A DNA stretch of 64,000 nt from Biomphalaria glabrata (GCF_947242115.1 NC_074718.1:44897199-44961198); one strand, 5' to 3'; numbered from the stretch's first letter, positions 26,501 to 42,600 are shown. Notes: a model not told the origin generated them from the sequence alone. Numbers and translations: made by a program.

Positions 26501-29500
26501 TATGCTATAAAAAAAAATTAACATTAGCCGTTGAATGACGAATCAATTAAACAAGGATAGAAATGATTTTTTTTCTAGAAACAGATATATTTATGAACTC
26601 ATTTAAAACCAAATAATAAATGCAAAACTCGTTAGTTTTGTGATTTATAATATAAAATGGTATGGTTTGATTAAAATTTTACAAATGCTTACAATATAAT
26701 TTTATAAACTACAGTGCTAAAAATATAGGATTGTGGTTGAATAAAGCTCAATAAATGTCTATATTTTACTGAAAAAAAATCTTTTTTTTTTTTTACCTTT
26801 TAGGTAATGTTGTCAGTCCTGAACCTGGCCAGAAGCCCCCTGCACAGTTGTTCACCTCATCCACTCCAAGAGACTCCAGGCGTTTTTCTTTTGCCCCTTC
26901 TACCAGTAAAAAGGACCGCCATTCTAAGGCCATTAAAATGGCTGCACTGAACAGCTCCTTGAGTGAGATAACTTCCCCATTGAAAGATCTAAACCTCCAA
27001 GCAGTCTCTCCTCAGTCCCCTTTGTTGCAGTTTGTTCAGTCACCTCAAGTCATACAGAAAGTGAGTAAACATGCTCAGAATTTGGTTTCTGTTATAAAAC
27101 AATTAGTGTCATCCTTTACCTCTGTAAAGGTTCTTTTGGATAGGTGTTCTATGGGTAAGGTAATTAATGATGTTATAATATTATCACCTTAGGCCACTCT
27201 AAATCAAAAAGATATGGAGATAAGACAGTTGAAGCAGAGACTGTCAGATGAGAGCTACTTAAAAGATGAGTTGCAGGACCAACTGCGAGACCAACATGCA
27301 CAGAATGCTACCAAAGGTAGGCAACTTTTACCTTGACTGTGTAAATGCTTTAAAAAAAAATTATTACACCCCTAAACCTCATTTTTTTTATCCTTGAATA
27401 CAGACTCAGAGATTGTTAAGCTGCAGGAGCGAATTAAAAGTTTACTTGCTCTACAAGATAAAGAGGATGAACTTCAAGAGTTAAAGATACAATTTAATGA
27501 GTTAACCAGTGAATATAAGAGGTAGGTTTACTTATGAATTTATGATTTATAAAATAGAGGAACTAGATTGTATGTATAGCTCACTTAACATAAAATAGAG
27601 AAATTGAGTTTCCAGGATTTTTAGGTTTGGCACAAAATGAATATGATTTGAAGAAATGTTTAGCAAGCAAGTTTAGTAGACTTTAAAAATAAAGATTTTG
27701 TAACTGTGTTTCACAGACTTGAGACAAAACTTGTTGATTATGACCAATGTAAAGAGAGTCTTTATTTTCTTGAGAAGTTGACAGATGAACAACGTCAGGA
27801 ATTGAGTACATTATCTAATGAGGTTGGTAGACTTCCTATGCTCAGATTGGTTTGGCTCTTAGAATTTTATGCTATTTTTCTTCAACAAACATTTGCTACT
27901 TGTTTACAGGTCAAACTTCTTGAGGTTGAAAGAAAGAAAAATGCTACCAACCTAGAAACTATTCGCCAGTTAGAAAACCGGGCTCACCAATTACAGTCAC
28001 AGTTGGAGGACACTGAAATCGCTAAACAGGCTTGGAGTTCAGAAAAGATTTCCATGCAAGTTAATAATCAAATGTTGAAAGATCAAAATGAGCAGCTGCG
28101 ACAAGAGTTAGATAACTTGCAGTCTGGGCGTGATGGTAAGTATTTTGAAGTTAAGTTTATTTGTAAGCATAAGGGATCTAGTTATACAAGTCAAGAATAT
28201 GTGAGGGAAAAAAAAAAAGGTTTCTATTTCCTTTCTCTGAAGTTTGCCCACAGTTTTTGTAAAATCTTACTAGAAATTTCTAGAAGAGAATCCAGACATG
28301 AAGTTTTCTTATTCAGTGGAATTCCTTTTTTAGCAAAAATGTTGAAAAAATAAAGGAAGAGAAACAATATATTTAAAATTTAATAAAGGAAAAATATGTG
28401 GAAGAAAGAGATTGTTACTGAATGGCTAGATTAGACACAGAAAGTGTATGTTAAGTTGACACAATGAAAGGGAATCAAATGTTAAATACTAAACTAAAAG
28501 ATTCATATGTCACAATTTCTTCTACATGTCTATACAGTCCAACTTTTCTTTATGTAAGATGTTTCTGAAGAAGCTTATGTGAGCGTAACTTACCCATTTA
28601 CACATCATAACTTTGTAACCTTGGATCTCTCGTTAGCATTCACGTGAACTTGCCTTATTGATCCTAAGTAGAAATGTGTGATGATTACTTTGACTCATTT
28701 TCAATTAAAAGCAAGAACATTCCATTGCAAACTATAAAATAGAACAAACATGTCACATCGTTTCCCTGTCAATGAATGGGTAGTGCTGATACATTGAATT
28801 TGTGTCCACAGAGAAACATTTTTAAAAAAGCAAGAAGGATTCATTTTGTACTTGACAATTTTTGGGTTTGTGTGTTAGAGAACAACTGTTTAGCGCAGTT
28901 ATTTTGTGTGTATAATATTTATACAATACATTTTTTTTTTATCCTTCTGCAGATACAGAACCTGGAGAATCTATGGGTATTTGTCTTGAACTGCAGCTTC
29001 GGGATTTGCGCTGTGAACTTGAAGCCATGACATCGCAGCATGATGGTTTACAACTGCAGCTGAAGGATATGGAATCTGAGATTCAAAAGAAAAACCAAGA
29101 GATCGATATATTGCAGGAACGCATTAAAAGCTTACTTACTCTCCAAGATGAAGTGGATGAACTCAGACAGTTAAAGATACAGTTTGATGAATTAACCAGT
29201 GAACATAAGAGGTGGGTTGACACGAGACCATTCACTATTGAAGGCCTCAATACTGTCTTGCTACGTCACAATGTGTGGAGACCAATATCGCAATGCCGCG
29301 TCATACAGACCTGTGATGTGGCAACAATTTATTGATCTATTCATGCCCTAGGTTGCAATGTTGCAGGTCAGTGTTGAGGCCTTCTATGACCATTCGTCGC
29401 GCTTGACGTGGCTTGGGCGCAAATGAATTTAAGAAATAGAGGAACTAGATTGTAGAGTAGTTCAAATAAATAGAAACGTCGAGTTGCCAGGATATTCAGA

Positions 29501-30541
29501 TTTGCACAAATGAATATAGGAATTAGATGAACTAGCACTAAGAAATGTTTAGAAAATAAGTTTAGTAGAGTTTAAAACTAGTTTTTGTAACTGTGTTTCA
29601 CAGACTTGAGACCAAACTTGTTGATTATGACCAATGTAAAGAGAGCCTTCATTCCCTGGAGAAGTTGACAGATGAACAACGTCAGGAACTGATTACATTA
29701 TCTACTGAGGTTGGTAGACTTGGTATGCCTTGCTTGGTTTAGCTCTCAGACCTTTATGCTATTTTTCGTTAACAAATATTTGCTACTGGTTTGCAGGTCA
29801 AACTTCTTGAAGGTGAAAGAGAGAAAAATGTAACCAATTTAGAAATTATCAGTCAGTTGGAAAACCTGTTACAGTTACAGTTGGATGACACTGAAATTGC
29901 TAAACAGTCTTGGAATTCCGAAAAGATTTCTATGCAAGCAAATTATGAAGCGTTGAAAGACCGAAATGAGAAGCTGCAATCTGAACAAGCCGGTAACTAT
30001 TTTGAAGTTAAGCTTAATTTTAAAGCATTAGTGAATTCAGCTATAAATATTGTCATGTTTGCTTTTTAGAGAGAAGTGTTGTCCTTTAAATTGATTGATG
30101 TATGTTAGTTCTTATGGGCCTCTGTTTAAACAGGGTGTAGAATATATTATTTCAAACTCAATTGAATAAAACAAGTAATCCAATGATGAACAATACACAT
30201 AAAACATAAATAACTTGTACATGTTGTAGGATTATTTGACTGACAAATAATATTGTTAATAAGTGAAGTGATGATTGATGACAAATAATTTTGATGGTTA
30301 GTTTAGCTTTCCTTATAATTCTGTCTCCTAAAAAGACTTTCTGGATTTTTTCGTTACTAAAATTTTTTTCAACCTCATATCTTTTTCTGTCTCACCTATA
30401 TGTTAACAAAAATATCTCCTCAAGGTCTTTTGGAAAAATCTGGCCTCTACACATGCACATTGTGACCTTTTAACCTGATCATTCACATAAACATTCTACT
30501 GTTAGCCCTGTTGACTATCAGACTTAGGATTCCAGCGTGAC

Positions 30542-30608
<67 letters not shown>

Positions 30609-33600
30609 CTTGAAATACCCCCGTTCACACATGTATGGTATGATGTCATGGGCTAGCATTTTTCCAATCATGGATGCTGATTGGGATTGGATGGAGCTCT
30701 TTGGGATCTCTTCATATCTCGTTTGGGCCCCCTTAAAATTGTTTACTAGTGCACAGGGGAGTCTATTTCAGGCTTGTCCACATGTCCAGCCCGTTATAAC
30801 TGGTACCTTTTTGCTGTGGCATGGATATTGTTCATCTGTGACATGTGCAGGATTTCACCGAAGGCATCTTGGGCATTGCAGTGAAACACCAGTTGAGACA
30901 GGAAAAGTTACATTATTATTTGCTGATGTGTTGACTTGCTTGCATGCCTTCATGAAATGGTGCACCATTGTTATGAATTGATCGAGGCAGCCAAATTTAG
31001 ACATGATCTGCCAAAGAGCCTCATGTCTGACATTAGTAAATGCTTTGGTCAAATCTATAAATGTGCTGTAGAGTTTTGATCTGTGCTCTTTGCATTTTCC
31101 TGTAGTTTCATGACTGAATAGACTGTCAAAATTATGTCTTCCGTAACCTGTCTGTGGCAACATTGACTTTCCGGCTGTAGGCGAGCTAAAGCTATGGTCT
31201 ATTGAGCAGCATCCTTACCAGAATTTCTACAGCAAATTGAGAGGAGGGATATGTCATAGTGGATATTTCATATTTATTTCCCTTCCTTTTGTAAAGGTCA
31301 TGGATTGATGATACTTTGAATTCGAGGTAGTTTTTTTTTCCCCCACTTGTTTTGGTAGAGTTTTGTAAGTTTTGCTGGTTATAGCAGAAAAAATTATTCT
31401 TTTAAGAAGATTCCAGAAACAAGGAAAAATTTTCAATCAGATCAACGTACCACTTAAATCTTACCACAATAATGCTACAACAAACTAATTTGTGAATATA
31501 GAAGGGGAGATAATAGTTCATGCCACAAATCTTGCTACAGAAAGGGAGGTAATACTATAAAACCAATCATTTACTGTACACGATAGTTGATTGAAACAAA
31601 CTCTAATTTTTCTAACGATAATGTGTAGCCAAATTTAAAAAAAAATTAAACTTTCTTATCAATTATTGCTTTGTCTATTTTAGAGATGCCTACATGGCTA
31701 AATGTAAATGTGTATGCCCAGACCTGGAAATGTGTATTTTGAGGGGCAAATGTGTATTTTCCTAAATATAAAAAAATTTACTCAGAAAAGACTAAAAATA
31801 TTCAAGAATATACACAAAATGCACCAATCCAAAAAAAATTAACACAGCATAAAGTTATTTAAGATATTCTGTACATTTTAAAAAGTATTTGCACATTTAG
31901 TATTTGTCATAGATTTATCTGGAAAAACGGTATGTAATTTGCAAATTTTAATGGCTTGACCTTTCACTGGTCTCCAGGGCAGTGGCTGATCAGTTAAGCA
32001 TAAGCTATAGACCCTGACACACACAGTCTCTACACCATACGAGCGTGCAGGGGCTATGTCAATCAGAGCTTAGCATTTTCTCCATACCTCACCAGCAGTG
32101 CTCTGTACCAGGAGACCGTGAGAGTCTGCTAAGAAAGTTGGGGCTCCCGCAGCATTAACATTTTTCTGAACACCCCGAGAACAAGGGGATAAACTTACTT
32201 AAGATACCAAAGGACACCACGAGGAGGTCGGCAGGCACTGTCCCCCATTTCATTTTGAATTTAAAACAAGAACATTCCATCCCAAACTATAAAATAGGAC
32301 AAACATGACACAATAAGTTCCCCTGTCAATGAATAAGTAGTGCTGATAAATTCCAAATTTTTTTAATAAGAACAGAGCAGGACAGGATTCATTTTTCTAC
32401 TTAATTGTACTAGACAATTTTCAATTTGGGTTTGTGAGCTAAAAAATTTTTGACTGCACTTCTTACCTGGTGCGTGTGAAAAAAACTTTTTTTCTTTCTC
32501 ATTCTGCAGATACTGCAGTGCAGCTCTGTGATTTGCGTAGTGGACTTGAAGCCATGATGTCCCAGAGAAATGATTTACAGCTGCAGTTGAAGGATATGGA
32601 AACTGATCTTCAAATGAAAGACCAAGAAATAAATACATTGCAGGAGGAGCGCAGCAAAAACTTAGTTGCTCTTCAAGATAAAGAGGATGAACTTAGAAAC
32701 ATAGAAATAAAATTTAATGAGTTAACTAGTGAACATAAGAGGTGGGTTGACTTAGGCACAAATGAATTTAAAAAATAGAGGAACTAGATTGTATGGCTTA
32801 GTTAAAAAAAAATAGGGCAATTGAGTTACTAAGATATTTAGGTTTAGCACAAATGAATATAAGAATGAGATGAACTAGCACAAAGAAATGTTGATAGTTT
32901 ACTAAATTTTAAAAACCTAAGGTATTTGTTACTGTGTTTCACAGGCTTGAGACCAAACTTGTTGATTATGACCAATGTAAAGAGAATCTTCATTCCCTAG
33001 AGAAGTTAACAGATGAACAATGTCAAAAACTGAGTACATTATCTAATGAGGTTGGTAGACTTCCTATGCTCAGATTGGTTTAGCTCTTAAACTTTTATGC
33101 TATTTTTCATTAACAAATATTTGCTACTGGTTTTCAGGTCAAGCTTCTTGAAGTTGAAAGATCAAAAAATGTTACCAATCAAGAAACTATCAATCAATTG
33201 GAAAATCAGTTACAGTTACAGTTGGATGACATAGAAATGGCTAAACAGGCCTGGAATTCAGAAAAAATTTCCATGCAAACAAATAATCAAATGTTGAAAG
33301 ACCAAAATGAGCAGTTGCGACAAGAGCTAGATAACTTGCAAGCTGCACGAGATGGTAAGTATTTTGAAGTTTAGCGTAATCATAAGCATAAATGATTTGA
33401 GATAAACAGGACAGGATTCATTTTCTACTTAATTGTACGTGACAATGTTCAATTTGGGTTTGTGAGCTACAGAATGTTGCCTGCATTTCTTATTTAGTGT
33501 GTGTTTAGAGAAAAGAATTTTTTTTTTTATTTGCAGATACTGCACTGCAGCTTTGTGACTTGCGTAGTGGACTTGAAGCCATGACATCCCAGAGAAATGG

Positions 33601-36600
33601 TTTACAGCTGCAGTTGAAGGATATAGAAGCTGATCTTCAAATGAAAGACCAAGAAATAAATACATTGCAGGAGGAGCGCAGCAAAAACTTAGTTGCTCTT
33701 CAAGATAAAGAGGATGAACTTAGAGAGTTAAAGATACAATTGAATGAACTAACCAATGAACATGAGAGGTGGGTTGACTTGACTAGGGAACAAATGAATC
33801 TAAAAAATAAAGCGACTAGGTTTTATTGTTAAGTTGAAATAAAATAGAGAAATTGTTACCAAGATTTTTAGGAATATAAGAATAAACCAGCTCAAAGATA
33901 TGTGTAAAAAAAAAAAGTTTACTTGATATTTAAAAATAATTGGGAATTGTAACTGTGTTTCACAGGCTTGAGACCAAACTTGTTGATTATGACCAATGTA
34001 AAGAGAGTCTTCATTCCCTGGAGCAGTTGACAGATGAACAACGTCAGGAACTGAGTACATTATCTAATGAGGTTGGTAGACTTCCTATGCCTAGCTTGGT
34101 TTAGCTCTTAGACTTTAATGCTATTTTCCATATATTTGCTACTGGTTTGCAGGTCAAACTTCTTGAAGTTGAAAGAAATAAAAATGTTACTTATCTAGAA
34201 ACTATCAGTCAGTTGGAAAATCAGTTGCAGTTACAGTTGGATGACACTGAAATTGCTAAACAGTCTTGGAGTTCAGAAAAAATTTCCATGGAAGCTAATT
34301 ATCAAACATTGAAAGACCGAAATGCTCAGCTACAACAAGAGGTAGTTAACTTGCAAGCTGGGCGTGATGGTAAGTTTTTTGAAGTTTAGTTTTTTATTGT
34401 AACGTAAAGGAATCTTGTTTTCTACAAGTCAAGAATCTGCACACAAAAAATCAGTTAATTAAAAAAAAAATGTATCTCCACGTGTGTCTCTCTCACATTT
34501 TTCACATTGTTTTGTGTGTAACTCTAAATACATAGCAAGAAATTTATACACAAGAATCCAGACATAATTCTTTTCTAGCAAAAAAAAAATTCTTGTAAAA
34601 GAAATGAAGTCAATGAAACAAAAAATATTTTTGCTTAAAGAAAGGAAAAGCATTATTTTATCTTATATAATACAGACGTTACTTCAAAAAAGAAGATGAT
34701 TACGTCCTACGTGTCATGCATTTAGTCATGCATATTAACCAATGACTTAAATTCAGCCAAGTCACTGGTTTTCCTGGCTAGCTCAGGCAACCCATTCCAT
34801 GCTCTAATAGCACTAGGGAAGAAGGAGTGTTTGTACAAATTTGTCCTAGCATATGGGACGAGGAATGTGCCTTTATCTTTGTGTCTTTCAGAGCATTTGG
34901 GAGAGTTAGTCACTGAGTGGCCAGACTAGACACAATGTGGACATGTTTAAAGGGAATAAAATGATAAATACTAAATTCAAAGATTTACTTCAACTAGGAC
35001 TGTTTTGTTTTTGATTTCTTTGATTCATTTTCATTTAAAAGCAAGGACATTTCCAACCCAAAATATAAAAGAGAACAAACATGTCACATCAAGTTCCCCA
35101 GCCAATGAATAAGTTGTGCTGATACATTCTAAGTTTTCTAACGAGCAGGATAGGATTCATTTCTCTTATTAATTCTAGATGAGAATGTTCAAATTTGGTT
35201 TGTGAGCTAGAGAAAGCTGACTGCATTTCTTATATAGTGTGTGTTTAGAGAAAAGCATTTTTTGTTTAATTTGCAGAAACTGCACTGCAGCTTTGTGATT
35301 TGCGTAGTGGACTTGAAGTCATGACGTCCCAGAGAAATGATTTACAGCTGCAGTTGAAGGATATGGAAACTGATCTTCAAATGAGAGACCAAGAAATAAA
35401 TACATTGCAGGAGGAGCGCAGCAAAAACTTAGTTGCTCTTCAAGATAAAGAGGATGAACTTAAAGAGTTGAATATACAGTTAAATGAGTTAACTAGTGAA
35501 CATAAGAGGTGAGTTGACTTGACTTAGGCACAACTGAATTTAAGAAATAGAGGAACTAGATTGTAAGGCTTAGCTGAAATAAAGTAGAGCATTCAGTTAC
35601 CAGGATTTTTTGGTTTAGCACAAATGAATATAGGAATTAGATGAACTAGCATAAAGAAATGTTTAGAAAGTAAGTTTAGTAGAGTTAACAACTGAAGTTT
35701 TTGTAACTGTTTCACAGACTCGAGACCAAACTTGTTGATTATGACCAATGTAAAGAGAGTCTTCATTCACTGGAGAAGCTGACAGATGAACAACGTCAGG
35801 AGTTGAGTACATTATCTACTGAGGTTGGTAGACTTGCTATGCACAGATTGGTTTAGCTCTTAGACTTTTATGCTATTTCGCATTAACAAATATTTGCTAC
35901 TTGTTTACAGGTCAAACTTCTTGAAGTTGAAAGAAAGAAAAATGTTACCAATCTAGAAACTATCAGTCAGTTGGAAAGCCAGTTACAGTTACAGTTGGAT
36001 GACATAGAAATGGCTAAACAAGCTTACAGTTCAGAAAAGATTTCCATGCAAACAAATTATGAAGCACTGAAAGACCAAAATGAGCAGCTGAGACAAGAGC
36101 TAGTTAACCTGAGAGCTGGCAGTGATGGTAATTATTTTGAAGTTAAGCTCATTTGTCCATTGATGGGAATTTTCCTCAAATTTTCAGAATTCCACAAATT
36201 TCTCCTGATCCATTTTTATAACAAAAAAATCCTAAAATTTCCCTGACATTTTTTTTTTTTAGAAAAGAATCCAGTTTTATTATTTTTCCATTTGGGAATG
36301 TGAAATAATACTTGATTTGTTTTGAACATACGCACATCTGATATTGGTCTATTGACACATTTCTTTTTTTTTTTTTAAATCTCGTTTTATCTAGATCTTG
36401 ACACAATTCCTAGACAACTAGGGTCTAGATCTAGAGCGATTTGAATCAGTCTAGATAGATCTAGATAAGATGTAGATTAAATCTAGATTATCTAGAAGTA
36501 GATATAGAATCTAGACTTCAATGACAATGGCTGATTTACAACTTTTCGGCAGTATGTCATTATGCCTGGTCGCTATGAGCTTTGCTCTTTTGTTATGATC

Positions 36601-39600
36601 ACACCTAGATTTGTCTAATTTGAACCCTGCCTGTCGTCTTCCATGAGTTTTCTGATATAGGCCTACTTTACATAACTATAGAGTATAGGGAGTATAGTCT
36701 GATAGATTAGATTGGATCTAGATCTAGGACTAAATCGAAATTAGTAGATTTGAGTAGATTTACATCTAGTAAGACTAATGAAAGTCTGACTGCAAGTCTA
36801 GATGTAGATTAAACTAGATTCTTAATCAAGATCATCATCTCCTGAGAGATCTTGAGTAGGGATAGATCTAAGTCTAGATTTTATTGACAATGAATGATAC
36901 CATTTAATGGTCACAAATCTTTTAGAAACAAAACAATATTTATGGATTAGCCCCTAGAGCTCCTGAGAGATCTTGAGTAAGGGATAGATAGATCTAGGTC
37001 TAGATTTTATTGACAATGAATGATACCATTTAATGGTCACAAATCTTTTAGAAGCAAAACAATCTTTACGGATTAGCCCCTAGAGCTTGAATTCAGATCT
37101 AGATAACTATTTTGTTTAGTAGATAGATCTATACTACATAAGAACTTTAATCTAGAAATGTAGATCTAGATCTAATAGTTAGAAATATATATAAAAGTAT
37201 TTCTATATCTAATAACTAATCATTACTAATGCTTTAAAAGCCCAGTGTGGTAGAGATCCACTTCTTATAAACAACTTGTATCTGCATGAAAAAGAGTCAC
37301 ATAAGGAAGCCTCAATATACAGTTTTATTGCTAAACATTCTCTTACTCTAAGCGTTGCTCCTAATCTGGTTGTTCTTGCTTAAGAGATTCAACAATTTCT
37401 CTCAGTTGCTTTTCAAAGCATTTTTTAGTGGACTTCAAGTAGATAGTTTGACAGCCAGTGAAAGAAACTCAAGCATGTTTTGATTTTCGAACACATTTTT
37501 TATAGTTGTTTGAGAACTTGTTACAAAACCACTAAAGCAATAATCTATTATAGAATGCTCAGACTGCCTGGACCAGATAAAAAGCTTCTGCAAAAAGCTA
37601 TCTCCTCTCATCTATATGTACATACATTAGTGCCTTTGCATGCATTTTGTGTGCATGTGTATAGTAAAGCTTATGCAGTGTAATATGTAATACATTTTTT
37701 AAATAGAAAATATTAAATATAATTAATTCTACATAATTAAAAAAATTCTGTAACTTCTTTTTTAAATTGCCCAGACAGGTCAGTTAAAAAACGCGTGTAC
37801 AAAATGTTCTAAAATTTTTGCAAAGTCTCTTCCCATCACTGATTGTAGGCATAAATAAATCTAGCTATACAATTCAAGAATCTGAAGAAAAAATAATTAC
37901 AGCAAAGGAAAGATTTCTATCTCTCAATCTCTCTCTCTTTCTCTCTCTCATTTTTCGCATCGTTTGTAACTATCAATACATTGATTGAAATTTCTAGAAG
38001 AGAATTTAGTCATTTAAGTTTTCTTTTTTAGTACAATTCTTTTCTAGCTAAAAAATTTATAAGGAAGTGACAAAAAAAAATTTTTTAGGATGAAATAAAG
38101 GAAACATGTGGGAGAGTTAGTCACTGAGTGGCCAGACTAGACAGAGAATGTTTCAGTGAAGGGGACATACTTTGAAAGAATAAAACGATAAATGCTAAAC
38201 TAAAAGTTTTACTTTAGCTAAGACTGTTTTATTCATCCTAGTTAGAAATGTCTTATGATGTTTAATTAAAAGCAAGGACATTCCATTGCAAACTATAAAT
38301 GGGAACAAACATGTCACACCCAGTTCCCCAGTCAATGAATAAGTTGTGCTGATACAGTTTTAAGTTTTCGAACGAGAACAGAGAAGGACAGGATTCATTT
38401 TTCTTATTAATTCTACATGACTGTTCAATTTGGCTTTGTGACCTAGAGAATGTTGCCTGCATTTCTTATTTGATGTGTGTATTTAGAGAAAATTTATTAT
38501 TTTTTATTTGCAGATACTGCAGTGCAGCTTTGTGATTTGCGTAGTGGACTTGAAGCCATGACATCCCAGAGAAATAGTTTACAGCTGCAGTTGAAGGATA
38601 TGGGATCTGATCTTCAAATGAAAGATCAAGAAATAAATACCTTGCAGGATGAGCGCAGCAAAAACTTAGTTGCTCTTCAAGATAAAGAGGATGAACTTAG
38701 AGAGTTAAAGATACAATTGAATGAATTAACCAGTGAACATAAGAGGTGGGTTGACTTGACTTAGGCACAAAGGAATTTAAAAATAGAGGAACTAGATTGT
38801 ATAACTTTGTTCAAATTAAATAGGGCAATTAAGTTACCAGGATTTTTTAGTTTAGCACAAATGAATATAAGAATTAGATGAACTAGCATAAAGAAATGTT
38901 TAGAAAGTAAGTTTAGTAGAGTTAAAAACTGAAGTTTTTGTAACTGTGTTTCACAGACTTGAGACCAAACTTGTTGATTATGATCAATGTAAAGAGAGTC
39001 TTCATTCCCTGCAGAAGTTGACAGATGAACAACGTCAGGAGTTGAGTACATTATCTAATGAGGTTGGTAGACTTCCTATGCCCAGATTGGTTTAGCTCTT
39101 AGACTTGTATGCTATTTCGCATTAACAAATATTTGCTACTGGTTTGCAGGTCAAACTTCTTGAAGTTGAAAGAATGAAAAATGTTACCAATCTAGAAACT
39201 GTCAGTCAGTTGGAAAATCGATTACAGTTACAGTTTGATGACACTGAAATCGCTAAGCAGGCTTGGAGTTCAGAAAAAATTTCCATGGAAGCTAATTATC
39301 AAATGTTAAAAGACCAAAATGAGCAGCTGGAACAAGATCTAGTTAACCTGCGAGCTGGCAGTGATGGTAAGTATTTTGAAGTTTATCTTAATTGTAAGCA
39401 TAATTGAATCTAGTTATACAAGTCAAGAATCTGCACACACACACAAAATAACTACAACCAAAAAAAATGGTTTCTATCCCCATGTCCCTCTCTTTCTTGT
39501 ATTTCAAGATTTTATATATTTCAAGAAATTTCTACAACACTATCCAGACATTAAGTTTTCTTTTTCAGTATAATTCTTTTCTAGCAACATTTTTGTAAAA

Positions 39601-42600
39601 AATAAGGAAACAAATCAAAATATACATTCTAAGTTTTCTAATGAGAACAGAGCAGGACTATTCATTTTTCTTATTGATTCTACATGACAATGTTCAACTT
39701 GGGTTTGTGAGCTAGAGAATTTGAAAGCCCTTCTTATTTAGTGTGTGTGAAAACAAACTTTTTTTTTCAGAAACATCACTGCAGCTCTGTGATTTGCGTA
39801 GTGGACTTGAAGCCATGACATCCCAGAGAAATGGTTTGCAGCTGCAGTTGAAGGATATGGAAACTGATCTTCAAATCAAAGACCAAGAAATAAATACATT
39901 GCAGGAGGAGCGCAGCAAAAACTTAGTTGCTCTTCAAGACAAAGAGGATGAACTTAGAGAGTTAAAGATACAATTTAGTGAACTAACCAATGAACATAAG
40001 AGGTGGGTTGACTTGACTTAGGCACAAAGAAATTTAAGAAATAGAGCAACTAGATTATAGAGCTTAGTTCAAATTAAATAGGGCAATTGAGTTACTAAGA
40101 TATTTAGGTTTAGCACAAATGAATATAAGTATGAGATGAACTAGCACAAAGAAATGTTGATAGTTTACTAGATTTTAAAAACCTAAGGTATTTGTAACTG
40201 TGTTTCACAGACTTGAGACCAAACTTGTTGATTATGACCAATGTAAAGAGAGTCTTCATTCCCTGGAGAAGTTGACAGATGAGCAACGTCAAGAATTGAG
40301 TACATTATCTAATGAGGTTGGTAGACTTCCTATGCTCAGATTGCTTTAGCTCTTAGACTTTAATTATATTTTTCATTAACAAATATTTGCTACTGGTTTT
40401 CAGGTCAAGCTTCTTGAAGTAGAAAGAACAAAAAATGTTAGCAATCTAGAAACTATCAGTCAATTGGAAAACCAGTTACAGTTACAGTTGGATGACATAG
40501 CAATGGCTAAACAGGCTTGGAGTTCAGAAAAAATTTCTATGCAAGCAAATTATGAAGCATTGAAAGACCAAAATGAGCAGCTGAGACAAGAGCTAGTTAA
40601 CATGCGAGCTGGCAGTGATGGTTAGTATTTTGAAGTTTAATTGTAAGCACAAATGAATCTAGTTTTTCAGGTCAATAAGTGACACAATAATTACAACAAT
40701 AAATCTTTTTTTTTCCACATCTCTCTCTCATTTTTCACAGCTTTTGTTACTATCAATACCTTTTTTTTTTCCTACTTCAGATACTTCAGTGCAGCTCTGT
40801 GATTTACATAGTGGACTTGAAGCCATGACATCTCAGAGAAATGGTTTACAGCTGCAGTTGAAGGATATGGAAGCTGATCTTCAAATGAAAGACCAAGAAA
40901 TAAATACATTGCAGGAGGAGGGCAACAAAAACTTAGTTGCTCTTCAAGATAAAGAGGATGAACTTAGAGAGTTAAAGATACAATTGAATGAATTAACCAG
41001 TGAACATGAGAGGTAGGTTGACTTGACTTAGGCATAAAGAAATTTAAGAAATAGAGCAACTTGATTGTAGAGCCTAGTTCAAATTAAATAGGGCAATTGA
41101 GTTACTAAGATATTTAGGTTTAGCACAAATGAATATAAGAATGAGAAGAATTGGCACAAAGAAATTTTGATAGCTTACTAGATTTTAAAAACCTAAGGTA
41201 TTTGTAACTGTTTTTCACAGACTTGAGACCAAACTTGTTGATTATGACCAATGTAAAGAGAGTCTTCAATCACTGGAAAAGTTGACAGATGAGCAACGTC
41301 AGGAACTGAGTACATTATCTAATGAGGTTGGTGGACTTCCTATGCTCAGATTGGTTTAGCTCTTAGACTTTTATGCTATTTTTCATTAACAAATATTTGC
41401 TACTGGTTTGCAGGTCAAACTTCTTGAAGTAGAAAGAACAAAAAATGTTACCAATCTAGAAACTATTAGTCAATTGGAAAGCCAGTTACAGTTACAGTTG
41501 GATGACATAGAAATGGCTAAACAGGCTTGGAATTCAGAAAAGATTTCCATGCAAACAAATTATGAAGTACTGAAAGACCAAAATGAGCAGCTGAGACAAG
41601 AGCTAGTTAACCTGCGAGCTGGCAGTGATGGTAAGTATTTTGAAGTTAAGCTTAATTGTAAGCATAAATGAATCTAGTTAGTTAGGTCAAGATGTGATAA
41701 AAAAAAATATTACAAAAAAAAATGGTTTCTATCTTCACATATATTTCTCTTTCATTTTTCACAGCTTTTGTTACTATCTATACTTTTTTTTTTCCTACTT
41801 CAGATACTGCAGTGCAGCTCTGTGATTTGCGTAGTGGACTTGAAGCCATGACGTCCCAGAGAAATGGTTTGCAGCTGCAGTTGAAGGATATGGAAACTGA
41901 TCTTCAAATCAAAGACCAAGAAATAAATACATTGCAGGAGGAGCGCAGCAAAAACTTAGTTGCTCTTCAAGACAAAGAGGATGAACTTAGAGAGTTAAAG
42001 ATACAATTTAGTGAACTAACCAATGAACATAAGAGGTGGGTTGACTTGACTTAGGCACAAAGAAATTTAAGAAATAGGGCAACTAGATTATAGAGCTTAG
42101 TTCAAATTAAATAGGGCAATTGAGTTACTAAGATATTTAGGTTTAGCACAAATGAATATAAGTATGATATGAACTAGCACAAAGAAATGTTGATAGTTTA
42201 CTAGATTTTAAAAAACCTAAGGTATTTGTAACTGTGTTTCACAGACTTGAGACCAAACTTGTTGATTATGACCAATGTAAAGAGAGTCTTCATTCCCTGG
42301 AGAAGTTGACAGATGAACAACGTCAGGAACTGAGTACATTATCTAATGAGGTTTGTAGACTTCCTATGCACAGATTGGTTTAGCACTTAGACTTTTATGC
42401 CTTTTTTCATTAACAAATATTTGCTACTGGTTTTCAGGTCAAGCTTCTTGAAGTTGAAAGAACAAAAAATGTTAGCAATCTAGAAACTATCAATCAATTG
42501 GAAAATCAGTTACAGTTACAGTTGGATGACATAGAAATGGCTAAACAAGCTTGGAGTTCAGAAAAAATGTCCATGGAAACAAATTATAAAGTATTGAAAG

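Noticed and set aside
27706-28353. A 215-aa continuous plus-strand frame
   Set aside because: It runs through the intron between NuMA exons B0 and C0 and past the C0 donor; the cassette comparison shows that only 27717-27822 and 27910-28135 are exonic.
31960-32250. Possible end of a retroelement in the GC-richer block of a NuMA intron
   Set aside because: No terminal repeat pair, primer site or coding trace could be seen, so I leave it unclassified.
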